The notes: generated from the letters alone by a model not told the origin. Positions 39,376-47,941 are shown, counted from the first letter of the stretch. The stretch: 64,000 nt of DNA from Sphingopyxis sp. MSC1_008 (GCF_023197165.1 NZ_JALPRD010000002.1:186001-250000); one strand, 5' to 3'. Translations and numbers: made by a program.

Positions 39376-40332
39376 CTAAACGCGCAATTCATCGATCAGT
39401 TCCCGCATGTCGGCTGGGAGTTCGCTGTCGAGCGCGATATTGTTACCGGTCACCGGATGAATAAAGCCCAAATGGGCCGCGTGCAATGCCTGCCGCACGA
39501 AATTCCGCGCTTTCAGCACCTCCGACAAGGGCTTTCGGACGCGTCCATAGACCGGATCGCCGACCAGCGGATGCCCGATATGCGCCATGTGGACGCGCAC
39601 CTGGTGGGTGCGTCCGGTTTCAAGCCGGCATTCGACCAGCGTCGCATTCTTCAAGGGCTCGACCGTGCGGTAATGCGTGATCGCATGCTTGCCGCGTCCT
39701 TCGGCGACCACCGCCATCTTCTTGCGGTTCGTGGTCGAGCGGCCGAGCGCCGCGTCGATCGTCCCGTTCGCCGGCATCGGCCGCCCGGTCGCGATCGCGA
39801 GATAGCGGCGGTCGATGGTGTGTGCGGCGAACTGCTTCGCGAGGCCTTCGTGCGCCTTGTCGTGCTTCGCGGCGACGATCAGCCCGCTCGTGTCCTTGTC
39901 GATGCGGTGGACGATCCCGGGCCGCGCAACGCCGCCAATCCCCGACAATTGCCCCGCGCAATGGTGGAGCAGTGCGTTGACCATCGTGCCGTCGAGATTG
40001 CCCGCGGCGGGATGGACGACCATCCCCGCGGGCTTGTCGACGACGATCAGATGCTCATCCTCATAAGCGATGACCAGCCCCATGTCCTGCGCGACATTAT
40101 GCGCGGGCATGGCGGCGGGCAGGCGAACCTCGATCGTCGCGGGCGCGGCGGCTTTTGCCGAGGGATCCCAAAGGATTTTGCCGTCGGCGCCAACGACGCG
40201 GCCGCCCTTGATCAGGCTCTTCAATCTCTCGCGCGACAGGCTGGGCAGCGCTTCGGCGAGCGCCCGGTCGAGCCGCAGCCCGGCCGCGCTATCGTCGAGC
40301 GCCACGGTCAAAATGTCGTCTTCCCCCTGCAT
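39376..40332 (-). CDS. rluD: RluA-family 23S rRNA pseudouridine synthase (RluD-like)
   Basis: Isomerises uridines in 23S rRNA. It has 318 residues with an N-terminal S4 RNA-binding domain (RLDRALAEALPSLSRERLKSLIKGGRV). The catalytic domain contains the Asp motif GIVHRIDKDTSGLIVAAK near residue 140. Later blocks are ECRLETGRTHQVRVHMAHIGHPLVGD and QALHAAHLGFIHP. RluD versus RluC-type specificity is judged by length and the S4 domain, so the exact target is likely but not proven. It is followed by rpoH on the same strand, as in many sphingomonads. Confidence 0.92.
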   Translation of the reverse strand: MQGEDDILTVALDDSAAGLRLDRALAEALPSLSRERLKSLIKGGRVVGADGKILWDPSAKAAAPATIEVRLPAAMPAHNVAQDMGLVIAYEDEHLIVVDKPAGMVVHPAAGNLDGTMVNALLHHCAGQLSGIGGVARPGIVHRIDKDTSGLIVAAKHDKAHEGLAKQFAAHTIDRRYLAIATGRPMPANGTIDAALGRSTTNRKKMAVVAEGRGKHAITHYRTVEPLKNATLVECRLETGRTHQVRVHMAHIGHPLVGDPVYGRVRKPLSEVLKARNFVRQALHAAHLGFIHPVTGNNIALDSELPADMRELIDELRV

Positions 40333-40393
40333 TGACTGGAATGTGGTTTTCGGGCGCTGAAATTCAAGGGGACAGGCTCGCTCATGCCTCCTT

Positions 40394-40466
40394 CGTCATG
40401 CCGGACTTGATCCGGCATCCATTCGGCTGTGGCGGCATGGACCCCGGATCAAGTCCGGGGTGACGA
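40394..40466. repeat. REP-like inverted repeat (type 'GGACTTGATCCGG')
   Basis: Arms CGTCATGCCGGACTTGATCC and GGATCAAGTCCGGGGTGACG are separated by about 35 bases and share the CGTCA/TGACG flank with the other elements. The unit sits between the divergent rluD and chpT genes, an unusual position for such elements. Confidence 0.75.
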
Positions 40467-40579
40467 CCGAAAAGGGCGGGGCGCTTCGGCGCATCGCGCT
40501 TGCCCTTAGGGTCATCGCTGTCCTAGGAGCAGCCCACGCCGGAAATGTCCGGACACTGCGCTGGGGAGCCTGTTTATCC

Positions 40580-41221
40580 ATGTCCGACGATCGCGTCGAT
40601 TTCGCCTCGATGCTGGCCTCGCGCCTGTGTCACGACCTGCTGAGCCCCGTCGGCGCGTTCGCCAACGGCCTCGAACTTCTCGCCGACGAGAAAGATCCGG
40701 CGATGCGCGAGCGTTGCTTCGAACTGCTCGAACAAAGCGCGCGTACGTCGGCAAACAAGCTCAAATTCTTTCGTCTCGCGTTCGGCTCGGCGGGCGGGTT
40801 TGGCGAGCTTGTCCCGGCTGATGAAGCCAAATCGGCGATTCAGGGGATCATTGGCGACCGCGCGATCGAGCTCAACTGGATGATCGGGACCGATCCGCTG
40901 CCGAAGCCCGCAGTGAAGATCATCCTCAACCTGTCGCTCCTCCTCGTCGATGCGCTCGTTCGCGGCGGTCGGCTCGATGTCGGCTGCGAAAAGCAGGGGG
41001 AGGGGATCGAGATCGCGCTGCATGTCGAGGCCGAGCGCATCTTCCTCGATGCCGACGTCGAACGCATCCTTGCCGAAGGGGAAGACGCGAGCCCGATGAC
41101 CTCGCGCACCGCGCCCGCGGTGCTGGTGCAGGCGGTGGCGCGGCAGAATGACGGCACGGTCATGCTAGCGCGCGAAACACCGACGTCGCTGCTGGTCGGC
41201 GCGGTTCTGCGCGGCCGCTGA
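40580..41221 (+). CDS. chpT: Histidine phosphotransferase ChpT
   Basis: Carries phosphate from the CckA receiver to CtrA and CpdR in the alphaproteobacterial cell-cycle phosphorelay. It has 213 residues. The dimerisation/His-transfer helix is MLASRLCHDLLSPVGAFANGLELL with the phospho-His at residue 18. The rest is a degenerate histidine-kinase-like ATPase fold without ATP-binding boxes (KIILNLSLLLVDALVRGG). The ATG at 40580 is chosen; upstream in-frame residues are not ChpT-like. The chemotaxis genes cheA-cheR follow in the same direction, and cckA lies 15 kb further on. Confidence 0.93.
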   Translation: MSDDRVDFASMLASRLCHDLLSPVGAFANGLELLADEKDPAMRERCFELLEQSARTSANKLKFFRLAFGSAGGFGELVPADEAKSAIQGIIGDRAIELNWMIGTDPLPKPAVKIILNLSLLLVDALVRGGRLDVGCEKQGEGIEIALHVEAERIFLDADVERILAEGEDASPMTSRTAPAVLVQAVARQNDGTVMLARETPTSLLVGAVLRGR

Positions 41222-41233
41222 TCCAACGTTATT

Positions 41234-41304
41234 CGTCACCCCCGCGAAGGCGGGGGTCCCGCTACCTCGGTCGAAGCGGGATTCCCGCCTTCGCGGGAAT
41301 GACG
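41234..41304. repeat. REP-like inverted repeat (CCCCGCGAAGGCGGGG type)
   Basis: Left hairpin CACCCCCGCGAAGGCGGGGG and right hairpin ATTCCCGCCTTCGCGGGAAT, together flanked by CGTCA/TGACG. It separates chpT from cheA and may act as a partial terminator or mRNA stabiliser, so the two genes may not be fully cotranscribed. Confidence 0.75.
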
Positions 41305-41362
41305 AGATGAGAATGGATGGCTGCGATTTTTCCTTTCGCCGCACTCACCGGTAAAACCCTCC

Positions 41363-41370
41363 TTAACCAT
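41363..41370 (+). promoter_or_regulatory. CtrA half-site-like sequence (TTAACCAT) before cheA
   Basis: TTAACCAT lies 48 bp upstream of the cheA start and matches the short CtrA recognition motif known in Caulobacter and other alphaproteobacteria. An 8-mer can occur by chance in 64 kb, but AT-rich 8-mers are rare in this GC-rich sequence. The setting, beside chpT and motility genes, is where such a site would be expected. Confidence 0.45.
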
Positions 41371-41417
41371 TGTCGGGCATGGTCTAACCTCAGTTTTTGG
41401 GGCGCACCGGTATCGCG

Positions 41418-43808
41418 ATGGACGATCTGCTGAATGACTTTCTGGCCGAAACGGCGGAAATCCTTGCCGAAGCCGGCGGGGCCATTGTCGCGTGGGAGGC
41501 GGACCCCGCCGACCGGGCGCAGCTCGACGCGATTTTCCGGTCGGTCCATACGATCAAGGGCAGTTCGGGTTTCCTCGCGCTGCCGCGCGTTACCGCCTTG
41601 TCGCATGCCGCCGAGGATGCGCTCGATCAGGTACGCCGCGGCAACCGCCCGGCGAACGCTGCGCTCGTCACGGGCGTGCTCGGAATCGTCGATCGTTTGA
41701 GCGACCTCTGCACGGCGTTGGGCCAAAACGGCGTCGAGCCGGCCGGCAACGACCGTGATGTCATCGGCGCGCTCGATGGTGATATTCCCGAAGATGCGCC
41801 GTTCGAGGTCGCGGGTGTTCCGCTCCGCCGCGACGATGATTTCAGCGCGGAACTGCAAAGCTGGCGTTCGATCCGCGTCCCCTTGCCGCTGCTCGACAGC
41901 GTCATGACCGGGGTCACCGACATCGTGCTGGCGCGCAATGAATTCGCGCGGATGCTCCGCGAATCGGGCGCCGACCTGTCGGTCATCGCGTCGTTCGATC
42001 GCCTTTCCGATTCGATCGCCGGGATGCGCCAGTCGGTCAGCCAGATGCGCATGCAGCGGATCGACAAGCTCTTCGCCCCGCTGCCGCGCATCGTCCGCGA
42101 TCTCGCGAAGGATATGGGCAAGAAGATTGCCTTCCAGACGAGCGGCGGCGAAGTCGAGCTCGATCGCGAGATGATGGAGAATATCCGCGATCCGCTGATC
42201 CACATCGTCCGCAACGCGATCGATCATGGCATCGAACCGCTCGAGGACCGTGTCGCCGCGGGCAAGGACATCACCGCGACGATCTCGGTCTCCGCGCGCC
42301 AGTCAGGCAACCAGATCGAAATCGAAGTGCGCGACGACGGCCGCGGCCTGTCGCCCGACGCGCTGACCGCGAAAGCGATCGCCTCGCGCCTCCTGACCGC
42401 GACCGAGGCGCGCGCGCTGGGACCCAAGGACAAGCTCGACCTGATCTTCCGTCCCGGCTTTTCGACCGCGGCGAAGATCACCTCGGTTTCCGGCCGCGGT
42501 GTCGGCATGGATATCGTCAAGGCGAATGTCGAAAAGATCGGCGGCATCGTCGAATTGCGCAACGAAGAGGGGCGCGGGCTCACGATCCTGCTCCGCGTGC
42601 CGATGACGCTGACGATCATTTCGGGCCTGATGGTCCGCGCGGCTGGACAATATTTCGCGATACCCCGCGGCGCGGTGCGCGAAATCCTGCTGGAAAGCGG
42701 CGATACGGTGCGCATCGATCAACTCGGCGGCGGCGAACTCGCGACGGTGCGCGGTGAACAATTTCCGCTGCTTCGTCTCGAAAATATATTGGGCCGCGCG
42801 CGCGACGAGGCCGACGACGGTGACGACCGCGCGCTTGTCATCGTCCGTCCGGGGCAGGGACAAAGCTATGCGCTGAGCGTCGCGGCGATCCACGACCATG
42901 AGGAATTGGTGATCAAGCCGGCGGCGCCGATGATCATGGCGACGGGCCTCTATGCCGGCACGACGCTGCCCGACAACGGCCGCCCCGTCCTGTTGCTCGA
43001 TGTCCAGGGCCTGCTGGCGACCGCGGCGATCGACGCGAGCGAAGCGGGCCGGAGCCAAGGCCGGATGGCCGAGGCCGAAGCCGAAGCCGCGGCGGCGCGC
43101 AACGCTGTGCAGTTGCTGCTGTTCCGCGACATGAACAGCCGGGTCCGCGGTGTCCGCCTGTCGGTCATCGAACGCGTCGAGGAAGTTCCCGCATCGGCGC
43201 TGTTCGAAAGCGCGGGCAGGGTGCAGGCGCAGGTTGGCGACGATATTTTCCCCGTCCATGCTGCGGCGCCGCCGGACGGCGAGGGCACGCTGAAGCTCCT
43301 TCGCCTCTACGACGGCCGGTCGGTGCTCTGCTATCCGATCGCCGAGGTCATCGACATCGTTCGTCTGCCCGATGTCGTTCAGCCGTCGGCGGCGCCCGGC
43401 CTGATCGCGGGCGTCGTGCTCGTCGGCGGCGATCCAGTCGAACTGATCGATCCCTTCTGGCTGATGGAACAATATGCCGCTGGCGCGCCCGCGCCCGCGC
43501 TGCGCCAGCCGCTCTGCCGCCTTGCCGACGATCATGACGGCTGGGGCGGCAATTTCCTTGCCCCGATCCTGCGAAACGCCGGTTATCGCGTCGCCTTGGG
43601 CGACGACGCGCCGGATGAAGCTCCCGATGTCCTGCTCTGCCTCACCGAAGAGGGCCAGCCTTGCGGGCATGCGGACGGTGACGTGCCGGTGATCCGCCTG
43701 CGCACCTCGATCGCCGCCGCGGGGCCCGAGGACGAAACCGTCTATCGCTATGATCGCCAGGCGCTGCTCGACGCGCTGCGCCGCCAGGTCGGGGGAGAGA
43801 GCGCATGA
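41418..43808 (+). CDS. cheA: CheA-type chemotaxis histidine kinase with extra CheW-like and receiver-like C-terminal regions
   Basis: A 796-residue kinase of the chemotaxis signalling complex. The Hpt domain (residues 1-105) has phospho-His 44 in VHTIKGSS. There is no clear P2 domain. A dimerisation region (about 150-235) leads to the ATPase domain with N box HIVRNAIDHGIE (about 262), DDGRGLS (about 305) and GRGVGMDIV (about 359). The first CheW domain covers about 390-535. A second CheW-like stretch runs about 560-690. The last 90 residues look like a receiver domain, but the Asp position reads LLCLTEE, so it cannot be phosphorylated in the usual way. Confidence 0.9.
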   Translation: MDDLLNDFLAETAEILAEAGGAIVAWEADPADRAQLDAIFRSVHTIKGSSGFLALPRVTALSHAAEDALDQVRRGNRPANAALVTGVLGIVDRLSDLCTALGQNGVEPAGNDRDVIGALDGDIPEDAPFEVAGVPLRRDDDFSAELQSWRSIRVPLPLLDSVMTGVTDIVLARNEFARMLRESGADLSVIASFDRLSDSIAGMRQSVSQMRMQRIDKLFAPLPRIVRDLAKDMGKKIAFQTSGGEVELDREMMENIRDPLIHIVRNAIDHGIEPLEDRVAAGKDITATISVSARQSGNQIEIEVRDDGRGLSPDALTAKAIASRLLTATEARALGPKDKLDLIFRPGFSTAAKITSVSGRGVGMDIVKANVEKIGGIVELRNEEGRGLTILLRVPMTLTIISGLMVRAAGQYFAIPRGAVREILLESGDTVRIDQLGGGELATVRGEQFPLLRLENILGRARDEADDGDDRALVIVRPGQGQSYALSVAAIHDHEELVIKPAAPMIMATGLYAGTTLPDNGRPVLLLDVQGLLATAAIDASEAGRSQGRMAEAEAEAAAARNAVQLLLFRDMNSRVRGVRLSVIERVEEVPASALFESAGRVQAQVGDDIFPVHAAAPPDGEGTLKLLRLYDGRSVLCYPIAEVIDIVRLPDVVQPSAAPGLIAGVVLVGGDPVELIDPFWLMEQYAAGAPAPALRQPLCRLADDHDGWGGNFLAPILRNAGYRVALGDDAPDEAPDVLLCLTEEGQPCGHADGDVPVIRLRTSIAAAGPEDETVYRYDRQALLDALRRQVGGESA

Positions 43809-44242
43809 TGGACAAACTCTATCTGATCGCGCGCATCGCCGACACGCGCGTCGCGCTGCGCAGCCGCGCGATCAATTCGGTCGTCACCGTGGGCACGCCG
43901 GTCGAAGTGCCCGGCGCGCCGCCGCATGTCGCGGGGCTCTTCGCGCTGCGCAGCCGTGTCTTCACCCTCATCGACCCGCATGTCGTCATCGGCCTGCCCG
44001 CGGTGCCGGTGGCACCGGGGCAGCGCGTGATCGTCGTCGACGTCGCCGAGCATGGCTATGCGCTCCTCGCCGACGAGATCGAGGATGTCTGTTTCATCGA
44101 GGCGGCCGAAACGCGCATCGCCGGAAAGCTGCTTCCCGGCTGGGCGCGCGTCGCCGATGCGATGATCGAGCATGACGGCGCTTCGCTGCTCGTCGTCGAT
44201 CCGTCGCATTTCATCACGTTGCCGGCCTTAAAGGCAGCATGA
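43805..44242 (+). CDS. cheW: Chemotaxis coupling protein CheW
   Basis: A 145-residue adaptor that links chemoreceptors with CheA. It consists of one CheW/SH3-like domain (YLIARIADTRVALRSRAINSVV at the start; HVAGLFALRSRVFTLIDPHVVIGL in the middle; IEDVCFIEA later). The start overlaps the cheA stop (ATGA). The sequence is somewhat diverged from E. coli CheW, but length, order of strands and context are convincing. Confidence 0.87.
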   Translation: MMDKLYLIARIADTRVALRSRAINSVVTVGTPVEVPGAPPHVAGLFALRSRVFTLIDPHVVIGLPAVPVAPGQRVIVVDVAEHGYALLADEIEDVCFIEAAETRIAGKLLPGWARVADAMIEHDGASLLVVDPSHFITLPALKAA

Positions 44243-44248
44243 ATTCGT

Positions 44249-44262
44249 CCGTTAATTAACGG
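44249..44262. promoter_or_regulatory. AT-rich 14-bp palindrome between cheW and cheY
   Basis: CCGTTAATTAACGG is a perfect palindrome with an AT-rich centre in otherwise GC-rich DNA. It lies 57 bp before cheY and could be an operator. It contains TTAA twice but not with the seven-base spacing of a full CtrA site. Regulator unknown. Confidence 0.4.
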
Positions 44263-44318
44263 GCTGCACACTCCTTAGCCGTAAAGATGCGCAAATCCCG
44301 GGGGTCGGAGTTAATTGA

Positions 44319-44693
44319 ATGTCGAAATCTTGTCTGGTGGTCGATGACAGCAAAGTCATTCGCAAGGTCGCGCGCCATATCCTTGAAAGCATGTCCTTTG
44401 CCGTCGAAGAGGCGGCCGACGGCCAGGAGGCGCTGACCTTCTGCCGCGCCAATCGTCCCGATGTCATCCTGCTCGACTGGAACATGCCGGTGATGAGCGG
44501 AATGGAGTTCCTCGGCGCGTTCAACGATCTCGACTATGGGCGCGAAGAACGCCCGCGCGTCGTTTTCTGCACGACCGAAAACAGCATCGACCATATCCGC
44601 GCCGCGATCGAAGCCGGAGCGGACGAATATGTCATGAAGCCGTTCGACCGCGAAACGCTCGAAGGAAAGTTGCAGCTCGTCGGCATCGCTTGA
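44319..44693 (+). CDS. cheY: CheY-like single-domain response regulator
   Basis: A 124-residue receiver domain that, in chemotaxis, carries phosphate from CheA to the flagellar motor. The acidic pair is at VVDDSK (residues 9-10), phospho-Asp 53 in LLDWNMP, Thr in FCTTEN and Lys 107 in YVMKPFD. There is no output domain. It sits between cheW and cheB in the same direction. The start ATG at 44319 follows a weak purine-rich region. Confidence 0.92.
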   Translation: MSKSCLVVDDSKVIRKVARHILESMSFAVEEAADGQEALTFCRANRPDVILLDWNMPVMSGMEFLGAFNDLDYGREERPRVVFCTTENSIDHIRAAIEAGADEYVMKPFDRETLEGKLQLVGIA

Positions 44694-44703
44694 GGTTTTT
44701 TAG

Positions 44704-45804
44704 GTGGCCCGCCCACAACCCCTGATACAAGATCCCGAGCCAACCGCCCGCACCGTGCGCGTGATGCTGGTCGATGACAGCCTCGTCGTCCGCAGCATCC
44801 TCGAGCGGATCGTCGATCAGCGGCCTGGGCTCAAGATCTGCGCCTCGGTCGCCTCGGCGCATGACGCGCTCGAATATCTGGCGCGCGAGCCCGTCGATGT
44901 CGTTGTGCTCGATATCGAAATGCCCGGAATGAACGGCATCGACGCGTTGCCGCACATCCTCGAGCGCGCCGAAAAGGCCCGCGTCCTCATCCTCTCGTCG
45001 AACTGCGTCGAGGGCGGCCCCGCCGCGATCGACGCGCTTGCGCTCGGCGCCAGCGACACGCTGGCCAAGCCCGGGCGCGGCAGCTTTTCGGGGCGCTTCG
45101 CCGAGGTGCTGACCGAGCGGATCATGACGCTCGGCCATCAACGCGATTTCCCTGCAACGGTCCCGGCCGCCGAGCGCCCGGCTCCGGCGCCCGCCGCGTT
45201 CGCGATCGATACCGACCAGCCGATCGAATGCATCGCGGTCGCGGCGTCGACCGGCGGCATCCCCGCCTTCGCCAATTTCCTCGCGCACCTTGATCCCAGG
45301 ATCAGCGCGCCAATCCTGCTCACCCAGCATCTGCCCGACGCGTTCATGGAATTTTACGCGAAGCAGATCGCGACGATGACGACACGCCGTGTCCGCGTTG
45401 CCGAAGCCGGAATGGCCGTCGAGCGCGGCTGTATCTATCTCGCGCCGGGCGATGCGCATCTGCTCGTCGTCGCCAACGGCCGGCGCCGCGAAATCGCGCT
45501 CGATCGCCGTGTCGTCGACAATGGCTGCTGCCCGTCGGCCGACCCGATGCTCGATTCGATCGCCGAAATCTATGGCAAGGGCGGCGTTGCCGTCATCCTC
45601 AGCGGCATGGGACGCGACGGCGCGATCGGCGCGGCGCGACTGAAAGAGGCCGGCGGGACGATTTTCGCACAAGCGCCCGAAAGCTGCGTGATCTGGGGCA
45701 TGCCGGGTGCCGTCGCCAAGGCGGGCATCGCGGCGGCGACGCTGAACCCCGACGCGATCGCGCTGATGCTCGGCAGCTTCCTGCCCGGGCGGCGCAAGCC
45801 ATGA
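44704..45804 (+). CDS. cheB: Chemotaxis protein-glutamate methylesterase CheB
   Basis: Removes methyl groups from chemoreceptors to reset sensitivity. It has 366 residues. The N-terminal receiver (about residues 18-140) has LVDDSLVVR, phospho-Asp in VVLDIEMPGMNG and Lys in LAKPGRG. The esterase domain (about 178-360) carries the triad Ser in AASTGGIPA, His in TQHLPDAFM and Asp in LSGMGRDGA. It starts with GTG at 44704, ten bases after cheY, and overlaps cheR by 4 bp. Confidence 0.95.
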   Translation: MARPQPLIQDPEPTARTVRVMLVDDSLVVRSILERIVDQRPGLKICASVASAHDALEYLAREPVDVVVLDIEMPGMNGIDALPHILERAEKARVLILSSNCVEGGPAAIDALALGASDTLAKPGRGSFSGRFAEVLTERIMTLGHQRDFPATVPAAERPAPAPAAFAIDTDQPIECIAVAASTGGIPAFANFLAHLDPRISAPILLTQHLPDAFMEFYAKQIATMTTRRVRVAEAGMAVERGCIYLAPGDAHLLVVANGRRREIALDRRVVDNGCCPSADPMLDSIAEIYGKGGVAVILSGMGRDGAIGAARLKEAGGTIFAQAPESCVIWGMPGAVAKAGIAAATLNPDAIALMLGSFLPGRRKP

Positions 45805-46658
45805 TGGACGGCACCGCCAGCGAATCGGCCTACCGCGTCCTGATGGGCGTGCTTGAATCGCGGACCGGGCAGACGCTGTCGCCGAACCGCATCTGGCGGA
45901 TCGAAATGTCGCTGAAACCCGTGATGCAGCGCCACGGCATCGCCGATCTCGATGCGCTCGTCGCCGCGCTGGTGACCTCGAACAGCCGGCAACTGCTCGA
46001 CGATACCGTCGATGCGATGCTCAACAACGAAACCTTTTTTTATCGCGAATATAGTGTGTTCGATGATCTTGCTGCCACTGCGCTTGAGCGGATTCGCGAG
46101 ATCAACAAGCTGCGCCGCCGGCTGACCGTGTGGCATTGCGGCGTATCGACGGGCCAGGAAGCCTATTCGCTGGCAATGCTGATCGCCGAACAGGGCGCGA
46201 AATGGGCGGGCTGGCAGGTCGATATCGTCGGCACCGATGTCAGCTATCACGCGATTTCGCGCGCGCGCGTCGGCCTCTACAGCCAGTTCGAGATTCAGCG
46301 CGGCCTGCCGGTGCAGCGCATGGTGCGCTGGTTCGACCAGACCGAGGGCGGATGGCTCGCCAAGGCGGACCTGCGGCGCCGCGTCGATTTTTCGGTGCAG
46401 AATATGCTCACCGACCGGCCGCCGCTCGCAAGCCCCGCCGACCTGATCTTCTGCCGCAACCTGCTGCTCTATTTCTCGGCGCCGATGCGCCAGAAAGCCT
46501 TTGCGCGGCTTCGCGCGGTGGCGGCGCCGCAAAGCTTCCTCGTGCTCGGCGCGGGCGAAACGGTGCTCGGGCAGACCGACCAGTTCGTCGCGAGTCCGCG
46601 TCTGCGCGGCCTGTACGAGCCGGCCGATCAGCAGGTGCGCCGCGCGGCTGCGGCCTAA
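45801..46658 (+). CDS. cheR: Chemotaxis receptor methyltransferase CheR
   Basis: SAM-dependent methylation of chemoreceptor glutamates. It has 285 residues, normal size. The N-terminal helical domain (about 1-75) is followed by the conserved NNETFFYREYSVFDDL, the SAM-binding loop VWHCGVSTGQEAYSLAMLI near residue 115, the acidic VDIVGTDVSY, and ADLIFCRNLLLYFS near 215. It overlaps cheB and closes the chemotaxis cluster. No TPR output domain and no receptor gene are next to it. Confidence 0.95.
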   Translation: MMDGTASESAYRVLMGVLESRTGQTLSPNRIWRIEMSLKPVMQRHGIADLDALVAALVTSNSRQLLDDTVDAMLNNETFFYREYSVFDDLAATALERIREINKLRRRLTVWHCGVSTGQEAYSLAMLIAEQGAKWAGWQVDIVGTDVSYHAISRARVGLYSQFEIQRGLPVQRMVRWFDQTEGGWLAKADLRRRVDFSVQNMLTDRPPLASPADLIFCRNLLLYFSAPMRQKAFARLRAVAAPQSFLVLGAGETVLGQTDQFVASPRLRGLYEPADQQVRRAAAA

Positions 46659-46746
46659 AACCCTTCAGGACAGGCTCTGCCTTGCTTTTTTTGCGCCACT
46701 GGCGCAATCGACGGCTTGGCAAGCACAGGACGGGTCCCCCGAGCGC

Positions 46747-47436
46747 ATGAGCGATTTTATCGAACGCTGGTCTCCCAATTTCGACGAGCGCGCGCTGCCC
46801 ATCTCGATGATCGTGCTGCACTATACCGGTATGAAGAGCGGCGCCGAAGCCATTGATTGGCTTGCCAATCCCGAAGCGCAGGTTTCGGCGCACTATGTCG
46901 TCAGCGAGGACGGCCAGATCACCCAGATGGTGCCCGAGGACAAGCGCGCCTGGCACGCGGGCAAGTCGCACTGGCGCGGCATCAGCGACATCAATTCGGC
47001 GAGCGTCGGGATCGAGATCGTCAATCCGGGGCATGAATGGGGCTATGTGCCCTTTCCCGACCCGCAGGTCGCCTCGGTCGTGCGGCTCGTCCACCAGATC
47101 AAGGACCGGCATTCGGTTACCCGCGGCAACGTCATCGGCCATTCGGACATCGCGCCGACGCGCAAGCAAGACCCGGGCGAGCTGTTCCCGTGGGATGAGC
47201 TTGCACGCCGCCGCCTTGCGCTGCCGCGGCCGACCAAGAAGCTCACCGATCCCTTGTGGACCGACGCGGGCTTCCTCCTTGCGCTCGAACGCTTTGGTTA
47301 CGATGTGACCGACGGGTTCGCGGCGACGGTCGCGTTCCAGCGGCGTTTTCGCCCCGAACTGATCGACGGCACGATCGACGGCGAATGCCGCGCGATCCTG
47401 CTCGCGCTGCTGCTGCCGCAGCCCGAAGGCAATTGA
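46747..47436 (+). CDS. N-acetylmuramoyl-L-alanine amidase, AmiD/AmpD type
   Basis: A 229-residue zinc amidase cutting the stem peptide from muramic acid. The Amidase_2 fold has zinc ligands His in MIVLHYTGM, His in NVIGHSDIAPTRKQDPG and Asp in the same block, with VSAHYVVSEDGQI and RAWHAGKSHWRG between. The C-terminal 70 residues (LTDPLWTDAGFLLALERFGYDV, then VAFQRRFRPELIDG) resemble a peptidoglycan-binding helical domain, as in AmiD. No signal peptide is visible, so a cytosolic recycling role like AmpD is possible. Confidence 0.9.
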   Translation: MSDFIERWSPNFDERALPISMIVLHYTGMKSGAEAIDWLANPEAQVSAHYVVSEDGQITQMVPEDKRAWHAGKSHWRGISDINSASVGIEIVNPGHEWGYVPFPDPQVASVVRLVHQIKDRHSVTRGNVIGHSDIAPTRKQDPGELFPWDELARRRLALPRPTKKLTDPLWTDAGFLLALERFGYDVTDGFAATVAFQRRFRPELIDGTIDGECRAILLALLLPQPEGN

Positions 47437-47463
47437 TTCCTCGTCAAAGGGCCCAATGAGGGC

Positions 47464-47469
47464 TATACT
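47464..47469 (+). promoter_or_regulatory. Candidate -10 element (TATACT) of the rnpB promoter
   Basis: TATACT lies about six to eight bases before the paired 5' end of the RNase P RNA, the right distance for a -10 box. No good -35 hexamer stands at the ideal spacing; GTCAAA at 47443-47448 is the nearest. Confidence 0.42.
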
Positions 47470-47474
47470 CGATC

Positions 47475-47866
47475 CCGCCAGAGGGTCGGGCGATCGCCGC
47501 TTTCGCAAGAAAGGGGAGGAAAGTCCGGGCTCCACGGAAATCACGGTGCCGGATAACGTCCGGCGGATCGGGCTTTGGCCAGGTTCAGGGAAAGTGCCAC
47601 AGAGAGCAAACCGCCAAGGCTTCGGCCCGGCGAAAGGTGAAAGGGTGCGGTAAGAGCGCACCGCGCGGCTGGTAACAGGCGCGGCACGGCAAACCCCACC
47701 GGGAGCAAGGTCGAATAGGGACGGTACGAGGTAACTCAGGGCTGATTCCGGCCCAGCCGTCCGGGTTGACTGCTTGAGCGTTCGGGTAACCGTTCGCCTA
47801 GAGGAATGATCGCACAGTCCCCGCGAGGGGATGGACAGAACCCGGCTTATAGACCCTCTGGCACCT
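47475..47866 (+). ncRNA. rnpB: RNase P RNA (class A)
   Basis: Catalytic RNA that trims the 5' leader from tRNA precursors. The outer helix P1 is visible: GCCAGAGGGTC at 47477-47487 pairs with GACCCTCTGGC at 47852-47862. Conserved blocks appear in the right order: GAGGAAAGTCCGGGCTCCA, then CAGAGAGCAAACCGCC, AAAGGGTGCGGTAAGAGCGC, the GGTAACAGG... ACGGCAAACCCCACC stretch, AGGTCGAATAGGGACG, and AACCCGGCTTATAGACC at the 3' end. The total is about 390 nt. Exact ends are estimated from the helix. Confidence 0.97.
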
Positions 47867-47941
47867 CTCTCCCCAACGCCCGGGCGGAACGCCCAAGCCT
47901 GGGCCGCGTTCTAAGCGGACCAGTAGGAAGGGAAGCGCATC

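Noticed and set aside
46686-46707. T-run followed by the hairpin TTGCGCC-ACT-GGCGCAA after cheR, considered as a terminator
   Set aside because: The T-run is on the wrong side of the stem for the plus strand, and the minus strand would give A's after the stem; no intrinsic terminator in either direction.
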